A stretch of 64,000 nucleotides of DNA from Bostrychus sinensis (lineage: Eukaryota; Chordata; Actinopteri; Gobiiformes; Eleotridae). Where the stretch lies: NCBI GenBank assembly GCA_020698575.1, contig CM036245.1, forward strand, positions 10,383,479 through 10,447,478, in the 5' to 3' direction. Of the stretch, positions 44,647-54,896 are shown in pieces. Under the pieces are notes generated by a model that was given only the letters and a program-made list of their open reading frames with translations, was not told the DNA's origin and ran no database searches. Within the stretch, counting starts at the first letter, position 1. Each line of letters starts with the position of its first letter. The position numbers and the translations under genes were made by a program.

Positions 44647-45021
44647 GCACGGTGGCAGAGCGGTTAGCGTTCTCGCCTCCCAGCAAGGAGGTCGTGGGTT
44701 CGAGCCCCGGGCGGACCAATACACACCATCACACGAACTCTCTGGGTGGAGTCTGCATGTCCTCTCCGTGATACCGTGGGTTCTCTCCGGGTTCTCCGGC
44801 TTCCTCCCACCGTCCAAAGACATGCATGTGTTAGGTGAATTGGTGACTCTAAATTGACCCTAGTGAATGGTTGTCTGTCTGTGTTCGTCTCTGTGTCAGC
44901 CCTGCGACAAGCTGGCCCCTGTCCAGGGTGTACCCCGCCTTCGGCCCAAAGTTACTGGGATAGGCTCCAGTCACCCGCGACCCCTAACGGGAATAAGCGG
45001 TAGAAAATGAATGAATGAAAA
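44647..45021 (+). mobile_element. tRNA-derived SINE-like element, apparently full length
   Basis: Box A TGGCAGAGCGG at 44653-44663 and box B GGTTCGAGCCC at 44697-44707 match polymerase III consensus. The body has GGTTCTCCGGCTTCCTCCCA, GTGAATTGGTGACTCTAAAT, TGTCCAGGGTGTACCCCGCC and GATAGGCTCCAG. It ends in GAATGAATGAA, a short tandem tail. It is the most intact of the window's SINE-like copies; body fragments lie at 24270, 42450 and 55450. Confidence 0.85.
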
Positions 45022-45134
45022 AAGCCCATTAAAATAAAAAATATCAGTATTGAATAAATTTCCACAAAAAGTAATCAATATCATATCGAATCTTAAAAGC
45101 ATGGTATCACCCATCACTAGCAGTAAGTAAACAT

Positions 45135-45395
45135 TCTGTCCTCAAAGTTGATGTGTTAGAAGCAGGAAAAATGGGCAAGTGTAAGGATTTGAGTGAGTTT
45201 AATGAGGGCCAAACTGTGATGGGTACAGACGACTGGGTCAGAGCATCACCCGGCAGCTCTTGTGGGGTGTTCCCGGTCTGCAGTGGTCACAGTGTCACAA
45301 TACACAGGACATCTCAGCTTGTGGCGTATGAGGCTGCATATTAGGCAGGTGGTCATAATGTTATGGCTGATCGGTGTATATTGAAGAACATGGCA
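45135..45395 (+). pseudogene. Tc1-type transposase N-terminus with right terminus
   Basis: The forward frame 45153-45344 begins MLEAGKMGKCKDLSEFNEGQ then TVMG, as in the N-terminal helix-turn-helix region of a fish Tc1-type transposase. The frame drifts after about residue 25 and no DDE motif follows. The terminus GGTGGTCATAATGTTATGGC and TGATCGGTGTA ends at about 45380. Together they are a deletion derivative of the same family as 25841-27085. Confidence 0.75.
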
Positions 45396-45460
45396 TTGTT
45401 TGACATTTGCTGTACATTTTGTGTTAGTTGTTGTAATGTAAAACTCTGCAGACATGTGGC

Positions 45461-45608
45461 TTCCCCTCTGTCTCTCTCTCTGTCTCCCCTCTATCCCTCT
45501 CTCTCCTCTGTCTCTCTGTCTCTCTGTCTCTCCTCTGTCTCTCTCTCTCTGTCTCCCCTCTATCTCTATCTCTCTCATCTGTCTCTCTGTCTCTCCTTTA
45601 TCTCTCTA
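45461..45608 (+). repeat. TCTCTGTC-type pyrimidine-rich microsatellite, left part
   Basis: Imperfect CTCTCTGTCTC and CCCTCTATC units. The same sequence type resumes at 47114, on the far side of a LINE fragment, so the two are probably one array split by the insertion. Confidence 0.9.
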
Positions 45609-47113
45609 AGTGCCCGATTGTCTCAGTGGACCTGGGTCCAGCCTCAGCTGTCTTATAGGGGGAGGGCTCTGGTGGCTAACAGCCTGGCTGCCTCCTCCTT
45701 GTGGCACAGTTTCGCCGTGCTGCAGCCTCCTGACACAGTGGTGGCAGACATTTGGGGAGGATTCCACTGGGTGAGGGCTGCTGTGTTGTACCTGCCCACG
45801 GCTGAAGCAGGACAAGCACTTGTAGACATTGCCAGTAGGGTGGCAGCCCTCCACTTGCGAACTCTGCAGCGCCTCTTGTATGGGCAGAGGCAGCTATGGA
45901 TGGGGACAGCGTCGGTTCTGCTTTGTGGAGTGGTGGGACTAGGCTACGATAAACGCTTGTTCCTCCTGAATATAGACAGTATGGATCTAGCTGGTACCTC
46001 TGCCTTCTACGAGTCAGTGCTGAAGGCGTGGAGGTCAGTGCTAACTTTTTCCAGGGAGCAATCGTTTGGCCAGGGGGCAGGGGGTTGTTTTACAACCCGC
46101 TGGTCAGGGGCCGCCTTCTGGAGTCTGCCTTCGTGGCGGCCAAACTGACCAGGCTGGCAGATTTGAGGGCTTTAAGGGGCTGAAAGACTGCAGTCCAGCT
46201 AAGCCAGGAGACTGGAATTAGATCACTACAGGTGCTGAATGGACTTCTGGGGGAGGTGCAGCGGGGGCTTCCATCGAGGTTCAGGGAGGCCTTGGGACTG
46301 GCTTCCCTTTGACCATCTGGTGGCCCTCTGGTATTTCCTTCACTGGTGGTCCAGCCTGCGTGCAGTGGGCGGGACACTGCTGGAGCCCTCCTGTCCTTCT
46401 CCACACCTGTCCACCCTGAGCTCCCCACTGTGTCAAAGAAGGCCCTCTACATCGTCACCACCAAAGTTTGAAACAGAGCTGCCCTTGAGGGCCTTCCTGA
46501 GTCGAGATGGTCGGGTGTGTTGGCTCCGGGGTCGTCTCCTGGAGGCAGCTGGAGGTCCTTGCCCCCCCCCCCCATTGAGAAACGCTGTGCGGCTCTCCAA
46601 TGGAGGTTAGTGCACGAAACACAAACAGACATGTGGCACCCTTTGACCCAAGAACAGACAGTCAGTGTAGCTTCTGCCCAGCAGAGGAGACTCTGGAGCA
46701 CCTGTGGCTGTCCTGTCCTCGGCTCGCTCCCCTCTTCAGTCTCCTGGGTCGCTGGGTGGGAGACCTAGGCCTTAGTTTTAACAGGGAGCTGTTTATTTTT
46801 GGCCCAAAGTTCTCTGTGGCCCAACGCAGAGCAGCGACTCTGATTAACTTTCTCCAGGGCCAGGCCAAGCTGAGCATCTGGCTCACCAGGAGAAACCAGA
46901 TGTGTGGCTCTGGATGCACGGACCCTGAACTGTTTTTAAAGAGACTGGTGGTGGCTCGACTCCGAGTGCAGTTCTTGTACAGCAGGTTGGTGGGGGAGCT
47001 GGAGGACTTTGAGGGGGTGTGGGCGGGGGGGAGGTGTTTTGTGTGTTGTCAGGGATGGAATTCTGGTTTTGAATTTTTAAAGTGACATACATTGGTTTAA
47101 TATATTGGTCTGT
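45609..47113 (+). pseudogene. Tx1-clade LINE fragment: C-terminal part of ORF2, flanked by microsatellite
   Basis: Forward frames give WTWVQPQLSYRGRALVAN (from about 45630), FYESVLKAWRSVLTF (about 46005) and, in a later frame from 46600, a zinc-finger-type C-x2-C...H-x4-C cluster at about 46666-46714, then SIWLTRRN and LRVQFLYSRL. This order is that of the Tx1/L1-like ORF2 C-terminal domain after the reverse transcriptase. At least two frame changes (near 46080-46150 and 46560-46620) and an in-frame stop at 46148 show it is dead. It is 5'-truncated at 45609, its stop is at about 47083 and the 3' UTR is about 30 bp. Confidence 0.8.
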
Positions 47114-48232
47114 TGTTCTGTCTCTCCTCCCTCTCTCTGTCTCTCTTTCTGTCTTTCCGTCTCTCCTCCATTTCTCCTCTCCTCTCTGTTTCTCCTCTGT
47201 CTCTTTGTCTCTCTCTGTCTCTCTGTCTCTCTCTGTCTCTCTTCTGTCTCTCTGTCTCTCTGTCTCTCTCTGTCTCTCCCCTGTCTGTCTGTCTGTCTCT
47301 CTCATGTCTCTCTGCCTCTCTCTGTCTCTCCTCTCTCTCTCTCATGTCTCTCTGTCTCTCCTCTGTCTCTCTCCTGTCTCTCTGTCTCTCCCCTGTCTGT
47401 CTGTCTGTCTGTCTCTCTCATATCTCTCTGTCTCTCTGCCTCTCTCTGTCTCTCCTCTCTCTCTCTCATGTCTCTCTGTCTCTCTGCCTCTCTCTGTCTC
47501 TCCTCTCTCTCTCTCATGTCTCTCTGTCTCGCTGCCTCTCTCTGTCTCTCTCTGTCTCTCTCATGTCTCTCTGTCTCTCTGTCTCTCTTCTGTCTCTCTG
47601 CCTCTCTCTGTCTCTCTGCCTCTCTCTGTCTCTCCTCTCTCTCTCTCATGTCTCTCTGTCTCTCTGCCTCTCTCTCTCTCATGTCTCTCTGTCTCGTTGC
47701 CTCTCTCTGACTCTCTCTGTCTCTCTCATGTCTCTCTGTCTCTCCTCTGTCTCTCTCCTGTCTCTCTGCCTCTCTCTGTCTCTCTCCTGTCTCTCTGCCT
47801 CTCTCTGTCTCTCTCGTGTCTCTCTGTCTCTCTCCTGTCTCTCTGTCTCTCTCTGTCTCTCTGTCTCTCTCTGTCTCTCTCTGTCTCTCTGTCTCTCTCC
47901 TGTCTCTCTGCCTCTCTCTGTCTCTCTGCCTCTCTCTGTCTCTCTGTCTCTCTCCTGTCTCTCTGCCTCTCTCTGTCTCTCTGCCTCTCTCTGTCTCTCC
48001 TCTCTCTCTCTCATGTCTCTCTGTCTCTCTGCCTCTCTCTGTCTCTCCTCTCTCTCTCTCATGTCTCTCTGTCTCGCTGCCTCTCTCTGTCTCTCTCATG
48101 TCTCTCTGTCTCTCTGTCTCTCCTCTGTCTCTCTCCTGTCTCTCTGCCTCTCTCTGTCTCTCTCCTGTCTCTCTGCCTCTCTCTGTCTCTCTCCGTGTCT
48201 CTCTGTCTCTCTCCTGTCTCTCTGTCTCTCTG
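47114..48232 (+). repeat. TCTCTGTC-type pyrimidine-rich satellite, 1.1 kb
   Basis: More than 1.1 kb of CTCTCTGTCTCTCTGCCTC and CTCTCATGTCTCTCTGTC units with larger recurring blocks. Strong strand asymmetry, nearly all pyrimidine plus one G per 6-8 bases. Frames of 380-400 codons on both strands are Leu/Ser/Cys or Arg/Glu/Thr repeats and are artefacts. Confidence 0.97.
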
Positions 48233-48589
48233 TGAGCGGTGGCAGCTCTGGGAGGAAGTGATGCAGTCCATCTGTGGTGGTTGTTAAAATGCTGGACACA
48301 TAAGGGACTCATGAAAACATCCACACACTCTGAACATGCAGCACAACCCAGGGCTGTCCTGTAATATAGAAACTTATTTTGAGGGGGAAAAAAAACAAAA
48401 GTCTGGAAGGAAAACACAGATTTGGACAGAGTTTTGGAGACAACCACCAGACCACTTCATTCACTCCTGGTTAGCTTCAGAAATGAGTGTTGGGATTGCT
48501 CAGGAGGGAAATCAAATCAAAGTGAGTGGCTTAATATTTATTTGTCTGTTTTCACTTTCCCTGCCTTTTCTCCTCTATCTTCAGTTTTA

Positions 48590-48870
48590 GCCCCTATTAC
48601 AAATAAGTTGGGACGCTGGGTAAAATGTGAAAAGAAACCAAAAAAAAAAAAAAAAAAGAAAAGAAAACAATTATATGCAAATCTCATGTGCATCATTTAT
48701 TCACAGTGGAGCCTAAACAACATTTGAGGTTTTGAAACATATCCCTTATGAATATTATATATTTAAAAAAAAAAGCAACACATATCAACAAAGTTCGGAA
48801 AGTGCTGTAAAAGTGAGTGGTACTGTAAATCTATTATCTTTCTGAAATGCCGCTTTTCAACCAAGTCATC
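48590..48870 (+). repeat. Left end of a Tc1/mariner-type element
   Basis: CCCCTATTACAAATAAGTTG then GGACGCTGGGTAAAATGTG resembles the terminus AAAGTTGGGACGCTG of the element whose right end lies at 60890-60910 (AAAAGCGTCCCAACATTTCC). A poly-A run follows at about 48640. No transposase part. Confidence 0.5.
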
Positions 48871-49199
48871 TTAAGCTATAGTGGTCATGCTTTGTTAATT
48901 TTCAAAGGAAAACAGCAGGACCTTTATGGGTTTTTAAACCATACATAACATGCTTGAATATAAACTGTTGAGATGTTTTTTTTTGTTTAGTTTTTTTGGC
49001 GTAGAAGCAAATAAATTGTTACTAAATAAGCAGCAGTAATATTGCTAATAGTGGCTAATGGTATCTGGTACAGACACAGCTTCCCCACAGTAACATTAAG
49101 GCAAGATTAGCTGTAATAAACTGGTTCGTTTTATTCATTAAGGTCATAAAAGGAACACATATTATTATTTTTAACTAGCCTGTACATACTTAAATACCA
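48871..49199. other. No recognised feature
   Basis: AT-rich, no ORF. Confidence 0.3.
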
Positions 49200-49345
49200 C
49201 CCAGTTCTGACAGGGCTTCATTACAGAAGTTTACAACCAGTTTTCGAGTCTCTCCGATGCTGATTCGAGTCTTTAAACTCCCCACACGCCCTGCCACTCG
49301 AGCTGACTGGTACAGACTCGGGAGGTCAAGCCACATGATTCTGTA
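49200..49345. repeat. Decayed fragment related to the neighbouring Harbinger-like MITE
   Basis: GATTCGAGTCTTTAAACTCC and GAGCTGACTGGTACAGACTC parallel GATTCGAGTCTTTGAACATC and GTGTTGACTGGTACAGACTC at 50065-50155. An older, partial copy only 300 bp away. Confidence 0.55.
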
Positions 49346-49525
49346 CTGTGTGAAAAAAAAAATCTAATATTTACACAATCTGCACACCAACAGGAAAAAA
49401 AAAAAAAAGAAAAGATAGGCAACAGGTAGACCAAACATGTATACATCATCGAGACAGAGGAGACATAATGTTACCTGTACGAATATTATAGGTAGATGTT
49501 TATAACGAGTTGATCATTGAGACCC

Positions 49526-50178
49526 TTAAGCTGGGGACACACTACACGATTTTCTCAGTCGTTACAGATTCTGAAAAGACTAGGAGCACACACTACAAGA
49601 TCTGTAGATCTGTACTACAAGATCTGCAACTGACGCCAACCAAACGCAGCAAACTCTTGCGGGGAACTCGCGAGAACTAAATGGTAAACAAACATGGACG
49701 ATACCTGGGTCGCTGTTGCTGTTGTGTGCGTAGCTCTCTGTTTGGAAAAAGGGAAAGAAAAAACGGCAATGTATCCAATTTCGCTTGGGTAGCGCTCAAC
49801 TTTCTTCGGTGTGTGCCATGGTTGTTTATGTTTTCTTCTTCTTCTTCAAATTTCCACTTATATTTTCCACCGCTTCCTGTTGCTTCGTCTGCGTCCTGAC
49901 GCTATTTCCTGTGTCCCATCAACTGTTTTTCATTGGCCACTGGACTCCATGAATTCCCAGTTGGATCTGTAAACAGTCCACACTACAGGAGTGCGTCCAG
50001 AGTTGGCTTTAAAATTCAAACATGTTTGATTGCTTGCGACTGACGTCAGGCCGGGTTTTTGGGCCGATTCGAGTCTTTGAACATCACACACTAACGGATT
50101 TCAGGGCCAACTAATGATTACAATTCCCTGCAACTAGTGTTGACTGGTACAGACTCGTGTAGTGTGTCCCCAGCTTTA
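49526..50178 (+). mobile_element. Harbinger-like MITE with TTA duplication, 647 bp
   Basis: The element spans 49529-50175. Ends AGCTGGGGACACACTACACGA are inverted with 21 matching bases on each side. Flanking TTA at 49526-49528 and 50176-50178 fits the 3-bp TWA duplication of PIF/Harbinger elements. The internal frame 49681-49899 (72 codons) has no recognised domain. Confidence 0.85.
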
Positions 50179-50725
50179 GGAGTGAGTTTTTGCAGGATTT
50201 CTAGGCCTCTCACTGATTTAGGAGTTTGTTGCGCTCACTTCCCTCCCATTTCCTTTCATTTCTGCGTATAGAGCTTTTATACTCACGGATTACATCAAAA
50301 CTGAAACATAAATCAGACATTATGTCCACCAAATAGTTTTTACTTGTACTTGAGCCAGTATTTGGATAAGTACTTTTTACCTGACTTTATACATACAGTG
50401 TATTAGGGCTGCAACTAATGATTATTTTGGTAATAGATTAATCTGTCAGTTACTTTTTTGATTAGACGATTAATAATCAGATAGAGAAGCATGAGTAAAA
50501 TGCTTAAAAACTTGTTTTTTTATAGTTTTTGTTAAGAAATTGTGATAATGCTACCAAAAATCACTTAATTTTTACAAAGTTAAATCAGACAAAGCTACAA
50601 GCATGCTTCTTGAAGATGTTTTTATAGAGCATATATACATAAAATATCATCTGTAATACATATGATCATTTTAATCAAAAACAAAATGTACATTGTTTTT
50701 AACTGTTTATTGCTCTATCTAGGTA

Positions 50726-50752
50726 AAAAATAAATAAATAAATAAATAAAAA
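50726..50752. repeat. (AAAT)n microsatellite
   Basis: About five AAAT units between A-rich flanks, inside the hAT-type MITE. Confidence 0.85.
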
Positions 50753-50856
50753 AAACTTCTCTCACAAAACATGGCATGTGTCACAGTCTGTTAAATATCC
50801 CAGTTGCTGATTATTCAATTACTAAATTAGTTGACGATTATTTTAACAATTGATTA

Positions 50857-51422
50857 TAACACTGGTCTACAAATTTTTGGACTCGATCTGCTTCCGAGAT
50901 AAAAGTGGCTAAATCTCATTTATTTTGATGATGAACTGAAAATCAATTGATAACTGTGCTGGTTAGCTAATGTATTCAAGATATTTAATGATATTTATTG
51001 TTTCACATCAAAATCGCATCTGTTTATACAATAGATTTAGGCATTTTTGCTTAAAAATAATATTTATATTTTGAAAATATTTAATTTCTCTACATGCATG
51101 CATTTTGTCCACTTCCAAGAGAGAGATTTCTGCAAACAAAAACAAAACATTTTATGTCAAAACTCTAGACATATTAAAATGAATGTATTGAATGTGCAGA
51201 CAGGCTTTCAGATAGAACTGGTTGCTTGTAGACACTGTACCTTCTGATAAACTACTGTTTTTGCCTTATTTTAGCATAAATTTCCTATTTTGACCCAAAA
51301 CTGTTTCTTGGAAACTATAGCCAATCTGCACTTCTGACTTACTTTTTCTTTATTAGTGACCTAATCCAAGGAAAAATGTCACTACTTTTGTTCCGTAAGC
51401 ATTTTGCTTGTAGACCAGTGTA
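50857..51422 (+). mobile_element. CACTGGTCTACAA MITE, 562 bp, TA target duplication (copy 2)
   Basis: The element spans 50859-51420 with ends ACACTGGTCTACAA and TTGTAGACCAGTG and TA on both sides (50857-50858, 51421-51422). It is a near-identical inverted copy of 29524-30079. Its insertion into the hAT-type MITE postdates that element. Confidence 0.92.
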
Positions 51423-51589
51423 ATCGATTAATCCGATTAGTTGTTGCAGCCCTACAGTATATATATGACACTGAAGTAACAATCTTCTTATGTGAGTACA
51501 GTTTTTGGCTGCTCTGCCCTCCTCTGCAGTCGTATATGTCATGAGCTCTTTAACACTGACAGTAAAACTCAGTTCCAAGGCCCTATAAT

Positions 51590-51860
51590 ATCATTCGTTT
51601 GACTTAATTCAATGACACACTGCGGAAAGGTAATGAACGATGAGGTCACTGGAGTTTAAGCCGACGTTAACGCGTATGCAGATTTATGTTTATTAAATGG
51701 GGGTTTGCCTATATAATGAGCTCAGCACTGTGTCACGCTGGGCACCGCTATCTGCCGTCATTAATCTAGCGCCGCTCTGAAATGCCAACCACTGTGCCAC
51801 GTCGCTCTCAAGGAGAACTACTCATCTGGTATAGCACAGAGCCTTGAGACGCACTCTGCA
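51590..51860. other. Non-repetitive block, candidate conserved noncoding element
   Basis: Contains GAAAGGTAATGAACGATGAG, CAGATTTATGTTTATTAAAT, CTATCTGCCGTCATTAATCT and GAAATGCCAACCACTGTGCC. The last resembles an NFI half-site (TGCCA). No copy elsewhere in the window and no ORF. Enhancer function is inference. Confidence 0.3.
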
Positions 51861-52004
51861 TATTTACTTTCACATACACAGATGCGCATATATGTATACT
51901 TTATATTTGTCTTCTTGTCTTGTCTCAAGCAACATTACATAAATATTGTTGAAGTGAGTGAAGTGTAAAGCAGCTTATGAATATGGCTAAGACTGGAGGG
52001 TGCA

Positions 52005-52030
52005 CAAGTGGCAGAGTGGTTTGTGCTTAG
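52005..52030 (+). repeat. tRNA-like SINE head fragment
   Basis: AAGTGGCAGAGTGGTTTGTGC carries a box A match (TGGCAGAGTGG at 52009-52019) without box B or body. Confidence 0.4.
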
Positions 52031-53149
52031 GCCAAGAAAGCTTCACATAGGCCCATTTTAATAAAAAAATATAAGAAGAAGGACAATAGAGCCTTTGCCC
52101 CCTGTGGCTGCCATTACCAATGCATCCAGTTAACAACACACAACCACGCTACCTTTTGAGCTCCTGTCGCTCCAATATTTTATTTGCATATTTTAATATA
52201 GTCACAGGGGATCCAAAATGAATACAGAACTTTTTGTGCCAGTGCCAAGCCTGGATAAATGGATGGGAGTAGCGTCAGGAAAAGGCTGTGAAGTAAAAAT
52301 CTATGCCAAATTCAACATGCGCTGCACACTGGGAGGTAAATTATTCACTGTGGTGGCTCCGGATGGTAAATGATAAAATGAAATTATACATATTTATTAA
52401 TGTGAAAGAAAGTAAGAAAGTATTACAAGCATTTAGTTTAGTTGAATCACAAACTAAATATCAAAAAACAGCAATTTTACAATGACAAATAGGTGTTACA
52501 ATGCAGTGCAGTGCCCATATTTTAACTGTTAATAATAATACTACATTTGTAGGGACAGATTTACGAAGACGGGTGCTAAATAGCGATTGCAGATGAAAAA
52601 AACACTTTGATACGGCCGAGCCTGTCAATGAAACTGCAGCCTACAGCTTTAACAGTAACCCTCACTTTTGATTTTTGTGTTTTCTATAGAAGTGATGCAG
52701 TCTGATGCAGGACAACACAAGTGGCAGGACAGGACACACATCAACAGGATAAGAAACAAGTGGACAAAACTCTGACTAACTAAAACAGTCATCTTGCATT
52801 TGCCGTGTTTAAAGACGCCTAAGTCTCCACTGTGAGGACTTTAAAAAGACATGAAACTCACAGAAGCCAGGTTTGAATGACAGCTGCAGTTCAGTGGATA
52901 CGAGAGAAACTAAAGGAAATAAGTTGCAGGGATAGATTGTGTCTTTGTTGCTTCCACCTTTAAATCAACATCATATTTTTAAATGAGCCCTTTTAAAGCC
53001 ATATCAGTGCACACATTTTGCAGTCTTTCCTGCAAAAAACTTTTGCACCTGCTTTTCCAAAAAAATGTGCTAAACAAAATAGTGACTGCACAAATCATTC
53101 CTCCCAAAAACAAAAACAAAAAACAACACATTTCTGTCTCTAAATTTGA
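52031..53149. other. Mostly unassigned sequence
   Basis: 52225-52265 (GTGCCAAGCCTGGATAAATG) is a fragment of the GGCTTGGGACC family in reverse. 52550-52690 is non-repetitive and could be conserved noncoding sequence. No gene recognised. Confidence 0.25.
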
Positions 53150-53420
53150 AATATACAGAGGTGGGAAATGTAGCCAAGTAAGAGTATTGTTAAAAAAGTG
53201 ACAAGGAAGAGCGCTTCCTGGACCGAAGAGTAGCAAAAAATGATGTCTATTGTGACATGCCCTAAGTAATAAAGGCTTTTTAACTTTATGAGAGAGTGCC
53301 TTGGGTATTTTGTTGTTTTTTAAGAGTATTGTTACTTTGAAATAATATTATTAGAAGTAAAAAGTAAGTTATGATAAAACTACTCTTAAAAGTGCACTTA
53401 AACATATCTATTTTCCTGTG
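53150..53420. repeat. Decayed copy of the GGTGG-AAGTAAAAGTA MITE family
   Basis: CAGAGGTGGGAAATGTAGCC and AGTAAGAGTATTGTT at the left, AGAAGTAAAAAGTAAG and CTTAAAAGTGCACTTAAA further right, resemble 16936-17477. An unrelated stretch with ATGCCCTAAGTAATAAAGGC lies between. Confidence 0.4.
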
Positions 53421-53689
53421 TATGCATGTGTTGGGCAACAGAGGGCTAAGTGATGCATATTAAAATGTAAAACAGGTTGCGGTATCTATTTATACAGGCC
53501 AAAGCAGCTGTAAGTGCTATCTAAGTGATTCATTAATAACACCGTAAGAGCAGCATTTCTCTGGCCCACGAGACTGCAGTAAACGTAACATAAGCAAGTA
53601 CTTCCAACACATAACCGTTCACAGTGCACAGGAGGCACATTCGGAGGTGTACAAATTAACCTCAAACTATCATTAGTCACAAGCAGCAC

Positions 53690-53960
53690 ATTTGCACGGC
53701 GCTACAGAGAGCACCTCCCCTGATTAATTTGTTCGCTCTGTCACAGTAAAATATATAGGTAAACACTAAAGAGCGAGGCTGTGGGCGGCGGAGCTGGAAG
53801 AACAAGAAGGATCGTCCGCGGCACCGTGTACTCCCGCGGGAACCCGGTGGAGGCCGGTGTTAATGGGCCAAGTTATCAGTGTCTGCTCAAGGCTGAGGCT
53901 GCGGGGCCAAGAGGGCTGCGGTAATGTAAGTATAGAGAAAAACAAGCAGATATGACACAG
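53690..53960. other. GC-rich non-repetitive block, candidate regulatory sequence
   Basis: Contains CCTCCCCTGATTAATTTGTT, GGATCGTCCGCGGCACCGTG, ACTCCCGCGGGAACCCGGTG and TTAATGGGCCAAGTTATCAG. CpG-rich against an AT-rich background and without relatives in the window. No open frame of note. Could be an enhancer or a remote exon; undecided. Confidence 0.3.
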
Positions 53961-54009
53961 GCAGAGGTGTGTTTTTATAGAGGACTGACAAGGTGAAGAG
54001 CCACTGACA

Positions 54010-54440
54010 CCGCAATCAGGTTAATGTCATTAAACGTACAAAATTGCGCTTCTTGTCTTGGTCATGGATGTCTCGAGCAGCTTCCTCCACTGACGCCTTT
54101 GCCTTGAGAGATTTTTTTGATGCCATCACTCCAACACCTTCTTTGTCTCCCTCTCCTTCGTCTTCCATCGATTCGACCTTCCAGGATGTGGTGCAGAGGT
54201 TTTGGACCTTGATGATACCGGCAAAGTACTGTAATTCACGTTTCTGCACAACTAACTAACGCTCTGGCTCCATCTCGTCCAGGACTGACTCATTTGTTCT
54301 CAAAGGCTGACAATGTGTTGATTTCATATAGGATATAGATATAGGACTGAGTTGAGGCAAGGTGAAGAACCCCTGATCAGGTTTGTAAAAAAACTTCACT
54401 GCCATGTCATGAAACTTACAAAATTGTGGTTAGGGGCAGA
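54010..54440 (-). other. Unclassified duplicated segment with a short minus-strand frame
   Basis: The minus-strand frame 54016-54249 encodes an acidic stretch (VESMEDEGEGDKEGVG) followed by a Lys/Ala/Glu-rich one (KKSLKAKASVEEAARDIHDQ). The composition is less random than its neighbours. It is preceded in frame by a stop and has no recognised domain. Its terminal part (AACGTACAAAATTGCGC) is echoed at 54413-54435 (AAACTTACAAAATTGTGG) with a shared CAAGGTGAAGA upstream. It may be a retrocopied exon fragment or an old transposon ORF. Confidence 0.25.
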
Positions 54441-54896
54441 CTCAGAGGGTGTTTCCAAACTGCAAGGATCCTCACAGCTGGACCTCATTGGAGTGATTCA
54501 TATCATCAGCGCTACGCCAGGTGCTGTTCCAAATGGTTAAATTCCTCTGGTGCTCATCCCGTCTGTTTGGCTACAGATTGCCCACACTGCACTGCGACCA
54601 CTTTACTCTCATGAAGGGCTTGGATTTGAATGCACATGATCACGTGACACAACGCAGCAGCTGACTCTAGAGGTGCAAGGAGCCTCCAGAGGAAGGATCC
54701 TTGCAACTGGGAAACAGCCAGGGTCTTCTTCTTTCCCTTCGACTTTTCCCTTCCAGCATCACCACTGCAAAACATCTGCCTCCTAGATTCCATGTCGATT
54801 TAGCATAAGTTTTACGCTGGATACTCTTAATTTTTATTATTTAACCAGGAAAGTCCCACTGACGTTAAGAACATCTTCTGCAGGGGAGTCCTTGCC

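Larger units (their letters stand above)
50396..51462 (+). mobile_element. hAT-type MITE (TAGGGCTGCAACTAAT family) carrying a nested MITE
   Basis: The element spans 50404-51454. Ends TAGGGCTGCAACTAATGATT and TAGTTGTTGCAGCCCTA. Target duplication CAGTGTAT / CAGTATAT (7 of 8). Subterminal ATCGATTAAT motifs are typical. The MITE at 50859-51420 lies within it; removing it restores a continuous GATTATAATCGATTAA. Confidence 0.9.

Noticed and set aside
47082..48447. Open frames of 380-401 codons on both strands
   Set aside because: They are translations of the TCTCTGTC satellite (Leu/Ser/Cys or Arg/Glu/Thr repeats), present in several frames at once.
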